Of a DNA stretch of 33,454 nucleotides, positions 30,238 to 33,454 are shown piece by piece. The position numbers were made by a program, and so were the translations under genes. The stretch comes from Solirubrobacterales bacterium (lineage in GTDB: Bacteria; Actinomycetota; Thermoleophilia; Solirubrobacterales; Solirubrobacteraceae): the NCBI GenBank assembly GCA_025964175.1, contig JAOPZL010000004.1, positions 1 through 33,454 of the forward strand, written 5' to 3'. Under the pieces are notes generated by a model that saw only the letters and a list, made by a program, of their open reading frames with translations, did no database searches and was not told where the DNA came from. The stretch's first letter is position 1. The number at the start of each line of letters is the position of its first letter.

Positions 30238-30878
30238 CCAGCCAGCCGGTTCGCGTCCTCGTCGCCGACGACCACCCCGTGTATCGCGAGGGGCTGGCGC
30301 GCCTGATCTCCAGTCGCCCCGAGTTCGAGCTCGTAGGGGAGGTCGGCGGCGGCCGCGAGGCGTTGCACGAGATCCGACGGTTGAACCCCGACGTGGCCGT
30401 CGTCGACCTGCGGCTCCCCGACCTCGACGGCATCGACATCGTCGAGTCCGTCATCCGTGAGGGTGCGCTCGCGCGCGTGGTGATCCTGTCGGCCTACGAG
30501 GAGAGCGCCACCGTGTACCGCGCGATCGCCTCCGGGGCCCGGGCCTACCTCCTGAAGGTCTGCTCCGGGGACGTGCTGTGCGGGACCATCCTCGCGGTCG
30601 CTCGCGGGGAGACGGTGATCCCGTCCAGCCTGCAGAGCGGGCTGGCCAGCGAGATCCGCGCGCGCCGGGAGCATCGGGACGACGCGATGCTCACCACCCG
30701 TGAGCTGGAGATCCTCCGATTGGCCGCCGATGGGCTGTCGGCGCCGGAGATCGCGGCCCGTCTCGTCATCAGCGTCACGACCGTGAAGACCCATCTGCAG
30801 CACATCTACGCGAAGCTCGAGGTCTCCGACCGAGCGGCCGCGGTGGCGACGGCATTGCGGCGCGGCGTGCTGCTGTGA
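30234..30878 (+). CDS. NarL/LuxR-family response regulator
   Basis: 214 residues. The receiver domain holds the acidic pair in VADDHPVY, phospho-acceptor Asp58 in VAVVDLRLPDLDG and lysine in AYLLKVC. The LuxR-type helix-turn-helix occupies about residues 148-205: LTTRELEILRLAADGLSAPEIAARLVISVTTVKTHLQHIYAKLEVSDR. It is translationally coupled to the hybrid kinase. It probably regulates nearby genes, but no shared site could be pointed to. Confidence 0.95.
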   Translation: MTSQPVRVLVADDHPVYREGLARLISSRPEFELVGEVGGGREALHEIRRLNPDVAVVDLRLPDLDGIDIVESVIREGALARVVILSAYEESATVYRAIASGARAYLLKVCSGDVLCGTILAVARGETVIPSSLQSGLASEIRARREHRDDAMLTTRELEILRLAADGLSAPEIAARLVISVTTVKTHLQHIYAKLEVSDRAAAVATALRRGVLL

Positions 30879-30983
30879 CCGCTCGCGCACGGCCCATCAT
30901 CCGGTCGTGCATCCAGATGTCGTTCGATCGGATCCTCCGGGGGCACGATAGGCGCGGTAGCGGCAGCCCGAGAGGCTCCGCTC

Positions 30984-31556
30984 ATGACCGATGCAGGCCC
31001 GAACTCGACCATGCGCTCCGCCGAGCTGATGTCGGCGATCGAGGAGGCGTACACGACGCGCTTCCCCCAGTTCCTGCGAGTGGCCTCGGCCATCGTCGGT
31101 GACGCCGAGCGCGGTCGGGACGCGGTGCAGGACGCCTTCGCCCGCGCCATCAGCCGGCGGCTGGACTTCCGCGGAGACGGCCCGCTGGAGGCCTGGCTGT
31201 GGCGCACGGTCACCAACGTGGCCCGCGATCATCGCCGTACCGCGAGCATGACCGTGCTCTCCGCGGAGCCGCCTGAGCCGCGCTTCGGGGGCACGTCGAT
31301 GCCCACGCTGGACGCGGCCGACCCCACCATGCGCGAGCGCGTCGCACGGCTGCCCGAGCGGCAGCGGCTCGTGCTGTTCCTGCGCTACTACGTCGACCTC
31401 TCCTACACGGAGATCGGCGAGGCGCTGGAGATCCGCACGGGGACGGTCAGCGCGACGCTCAACGCCGCGCACAACGCGTTGCGCCGTGGTCTGGGCCCGG
31501 AGCTCGGGTCACCGGCGCTCTCCGCGCCGGTCCCGCCGCTGGCCGTCGCGGCCTGA
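30984..31556 (+). CDS. ECF-type RNA polymerase sigma factor
   Basis: 190 residues from ATG 30984; ATG 31011 is an alternative. Region 2 is FPQFLRVASAIVGDAERGRDAVQDAFARAISRRLDFRGDGPLEAWLWRTVTNVARDHRR, and region 4 is LPERQRLVLFLRYYVDLSYTEIGEALEIRTGTVSATLNAAHNALRRGL. There is no neighbouring anti-sigma gene. The 105 bases before it contain no gene and no clear terminator. Whether it belongs to the kinase/regulator unit or to the maturation genes after it is unclear. Confidence 0.88.
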   Translation: MTDAGPNSTMRSAELMSAIEEAYTTRFPQFLRVASAIVGDAERGRDAVQDAFARAISRRLDFRGDGPLEAWLWRTVTNVARDHRRTASMTVLSAEPPEPRFGGTSMPTLDAADPTMRERVARLPERQRLVLFLRYYVDLSYTEIGEALEIRTGTVSATLNAAHNALRRGLGPELGSPALSAPVPPLAVAA

Positions 31557-31597
31557 GGCGCACTAATGAAAATCCCGGTGTGCCTCGTCAGACGCGC

Positions 31598-32284
31598 ATG
31601 GAGCTGACCAACGAATTCCGCGTAGCGGCGCCCGTCGCCCAGGCCTGGCCCCTGCTGACGAACATCGAGCGGATCGCCCCGTGCGTGCCGGGCTTCAAGC
31701 TCAGCGGCGTCGAGGCGGACGCCTACCAGGGCGTGATGAAGATCAAGGTCGGTGCCGTCCAGATGAGCTACGACTGCGCGATCCGCTTCGTCGAGTGCGA
31801 CGACGCCGCCCACCGCGCGGTCATCTCGGCGACGGGCCGCGAGCTGCGCGGCCAGGGCGGCGTGACCGCGACCATCACCTCCAACCTGCGGGCCGATGGC
31901 GACGGGACGCATGTCTCGGTGCTCACCGAGCTCAACGTGACCGGCCGGGTCGCCCAGTTCGGCCGCAACATCCTGGCCGAGGTCAGCGACCGCCTGGTCC
32001 AGCAGTTCGTGCGCAAGCTCGAGACGCAGTTGCTGGCCCCGGCGACGGCGGACGCCGATGTGGCCGGCACAGCGGCCGGCACCGCGGCGCGAGGGCCCCA
32101 GCCCACGAGCACGGGCGCGGCGGTGACCGCGTCGGGCACGGCGTCCGAGGGCGACGATGACGAGCCGTTGAACCTCCTGTCCGTGGCTGCCGGTCCGCTG
32201 GCGCGCCGCGTCGCGCCGTTCGCGGCGACGGCGGTGCTGCTGGCGTTCGTCGTCGCGGTCGTGCGGATGCGGAGCGGTCGATGA
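31598..32284 (+). CDS. CoxG-like SRPBCC protein with C-terminal membrane anchor
   Basis: 228 residues from ATG 31598 (MELTNEFRVAAPVAQAWPLLTNIERIAPCVPGFKL), which matches the usual CoxG N-terminus; GTG 31580 would add six residues. Neither start has a strong ribosome site. The CoxG/SRPBCC fold covers about residues 1-150. A low-complexity Ala/Thr/Gly linker follows, then one hydrophobic helix (APFAATAVLLAFVVAVV) near the end, ideal for docking an enzyme to the membrane. In the cox system CoxG recruits the molybdoenzyme to the membrane; here it would serve the hydroxylase at 11134-15001. It overlaps the XdhC-like gene by ATGA. Confidence 0.9.
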   Translation: MELTNEFRVAAPVAQAWPLLTNIERIAPCVPGFKLSGVEADAYQGVMKIKVGAVQMSYDCAIRFVECDDAAHRAVISATGRELRGQGGVTATITSNLRADGDGTHVSVLTELNVTGRVAQFGRNILAEVSDRLVQQFVRKLETQLLAPATADADVAGTAAGTAARGPQPTSTGAAVTASGTASEGDDDEPLNLLSVAAGPLARRVAPFAATAVLLAFVVAVVRMRSGR

Positions 32285-33423
32285 AGGGCGGGCAGGAGGA
32301 CCCCATCGACGCCGCCGAAGCGTGGGCGCACGGCGGCCAGCGCGTCGCTCTGGCCACCGTCGCCGACGTGCGCAAGTCGGCACCGCGCCCGCCGGGCACG
32401 AAGATGGCGATCAGCGAGTCCGGGCGGATCGCCGGCGCGGTCTCCGGGGGCTGCGTCGAGGGCGCCGTCGTCGAGGCGGCCGAGGAGATCATGCGCACGG
32501 GGATCCCGCGGCTGGTGCACTACGGCATCACCGACGAGGAGGCGTGGGACGTCGGGCTGCAGTGCGGCGGCGAGATCGACGTCTGGATCGAGCGCTTCGA
32601 CGCATCGGGATCCGCCGGGCCCCAGTCCGGGAACGGCTCGCGAGCGATCACGGCGGAGTTCGGCGAGCTGTCGCGCACCGGCGGCCGCGCCGCCCTCGTC
32701 ACGATGATGCGCGGCCCGCGGCTCGGAGCGAAGATGCTGGTGCGCGCCGACGGCACCCACTCGGGAACGCTCGGCGATCCCGCGGCGGACGACCTCGCGG
32801 TCTCCCAGGCCGGAGAGCTGCTGCACAGCGAGCGCAGCGAGTTGCGCAACGCGGGCGAGCTGGCGCTGTTCATCGACGTGACGGCGCCCCCCTCGCGCCT
32901 GTTCATCTTCGGCGCCGTCGACTACGCCGCCGCGCTGTGCACCGTGGCCCGCGCCTTGCGGTGGCAGCCGTTCGTCGTCGACCCCCGCGCCCGCTTCGCG
33001 CAGGCCGAGCGCTTCCCCGACGCCGAGGAGGTCATCGCCGCATGGCCCGAGGAGGCGTTCGACCGGCTCGGTGGCATCGACCGGGCGACCGCGATCGTCG
33101 TGCTCACGCACGACCCCAAGCTCGACGACGCCGCGTTGGACTGCGCCCTGCGCTCCGATGCCGCCTACATCGGCGCGATGGGCAGCCGCGGCGCGCAGCG
33201 CGCCCGCCGCACGCGGTTGCTCGAGCGTGGGGTGGAGGAGTCGGCGCTGCTGCGGATCTCGGCTCCCGTGGGGCTGGACATCGGCGCGACGACGGCGCAG
33301 GAGACGGCGCTCTCGATCATGTCGGAGATCATCGCGATGCGCCGCGGGCGGCGCGGCGGGCGCCTGGCCGACAGCGGGAGCCGCATCCACGTGGCCGCGC
33401 CGCTGGAGCCAACGGTCACGTGA
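32281..33423 (+). CDS. XdhC/CoxI-family molybdoenzyme maturation protein
   Basis: 380 residues. The N-terminal XdhC_CoxI domain shows VALATVADVRKSAPRPPGTKMAIS, GAVSGGCVEGAVVEAA and the motif LQCGGEIDVWIE. The C-terminal Rossmann domain shows RLFIFGAVDYAAALCTVARAL, FVVDPRARFAQAERFP and YIGAMGSRGAQRARR. XdhC binds molybdenum cofactor, promotes its sulfuration and inserts it into xanthine-oxidase-family enzymes. Coupling to the CoxG-like gene, and the presence of CoxD/CoxE-like genes in the same island, point to the molybdenum hydroxylase as client. Confidence 0.93.
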   Translation: MKGGQEDPIDAAEAWAHGGQRVALATVADVRKSAPRPPGTKMAISESGRIAGAVSGGCVEGAVVEAAEEIMRTGIPRLVHYGITDEEAWDVGLQCGGEIDVWIERFDASGSAGPQSGNGSRAITAEFGELSRTGGRAALVTMMRGPRLGAKMLVRADGTHSGTLGDPAADDLAVSQAGELLHSERSELRNAGELALFIDVTAPPSRLFIFGAVDYAAALCTVARALRWQPFVVDPRARFAQAERFPDAEEVIAAWPEEAFDRLGGIDRATAIVVLTHDPKLDDAALDCALRSDAAYIGAMGSRGAQRARRTRLLERGVEESALLRISAPVGLDIGATTAQETALSIMSEIIAMRRGRRGGRLADSGSRIHVAAPLEPTVT

Positions 33424-33454
33424 CGTCGCTGGAGCCGCTGGTCGACGGCCACGG
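33420..33454 (+). CDS. Possible start of a further gene (truncated by window end)
   Basis: GTG 33420 overlaps the TGA of the XdhC-like gene in the same 4-base pattern (GTGA) used throughout the island, and the frame stays open to the window end (VTSLEPLVDGH). Eleven residues are too few to identify a family. A further molybdenum-cofactor gene would fit the context, but this is a guess. Confidence 0.3.
   Translation, partial: MTSLEPLVDGH

Noticed and set aside
30879-30983. Possible terminator or small RNA before the sigma factor gene
   Set aside because: No convincing inverted repeat, T-run or promoter pair could be seen in these 105 bases.

Overview
GC-rich DNA with dense, mostly co-directional operons and many 4-base ATGA stop/start overlaps. 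This codon use and gene content suggest a high-GC actinobacterium; Solirubrobacterales/Thermoleophilia is my best guess, but no rRNA or other taxonomic marker is present. I saw no tRNA, IS element, CRISPR array or prophage. Every stretch without a gene is shorter than 300 bases.

Layout. (1) 1-1876: 3' end of a KdpD-type sensor kinase and its KdpE-type regulator, closed by a long hairpin. (2) 1935-3809, minus: a long-chain-type acyl-CoA dehydrogenase. (3) 3881-5191, minus: an NtaA/SnaA-type flavin monooxygenase, divergent from (4) 5325-15001, plus: NCS1 permease, flavin reductase, HpaB-type hydroxylase, maleamate amidase (NicF), 2,5-dihydroxypyridine dioxygenase (NicX) and a three-subunit molybdenum hydroxylase. 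(5) 15174-16592: a divergent Amt-type membrane protein bracketed by two strong hairpins. (6) 16681-19462: CoxD-type AAA+ ATPase, CoxE-type VWA protein and N-formylmaleamate deformylase (NicD). (7) 19452-21399, minus: maleate isomerase (NicE), an NTF2-like protein and a DUF3891 protein. (8) 21538-23005: creatininase-family hydrolase, atypical RidA and an 82-aa unknown. (9) 23002-24458, minus: CynX-type MFS carrier and a small ABM-domain protein. (10) 24587-28282: GntR regulator, class III CoA-transferase, HMG-CoA-lyase-like enzyme and a RibF-like nucleotidyltransferase. (11) 28291-31556: hybrid histidine kinase, NarL-type regulator and ECF-type sigma factor. (12) 31598 to the end: CoxG-type and XdhC/CoxI-type molybdoenzyme maturation proteins, and possibly the start of another gene.

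How it fits together. The best-supported reading is a catabolic island for an N-heteroaromatic compound of the pyridine class. Four genes match the maleamate pathway with their catalytic residues in place: NicX opens 2,5-dihydroxypyridine to N-formylmaleamate, NicD removes formate, NicF releases ammonia and NicE converts maleate to fumarate. The upper steps are not the classical Pseudomonas ones. There is no NicC-like single-component hydroxylase; instead there is an HpaB/flavin-reductase pair and a CoxLMS-type molybdenum hydroxylase whose active-site loop is not that of CO dehydrogenase. The starting substrate cannot be fixed from sequence: nicotinate, picolinate, 3-hydroxypyridine, 2-hydroxypyridine, pyridine or an alkylated relative are all possible. 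Matching 23-bp palindromes (TGTTT-N13-AAACA) lie in the 5192-5324 and 24459-24586 divergent promoter regions, the second next to the GntR gene, which suggests that one GntR protein controls both ends of the island.
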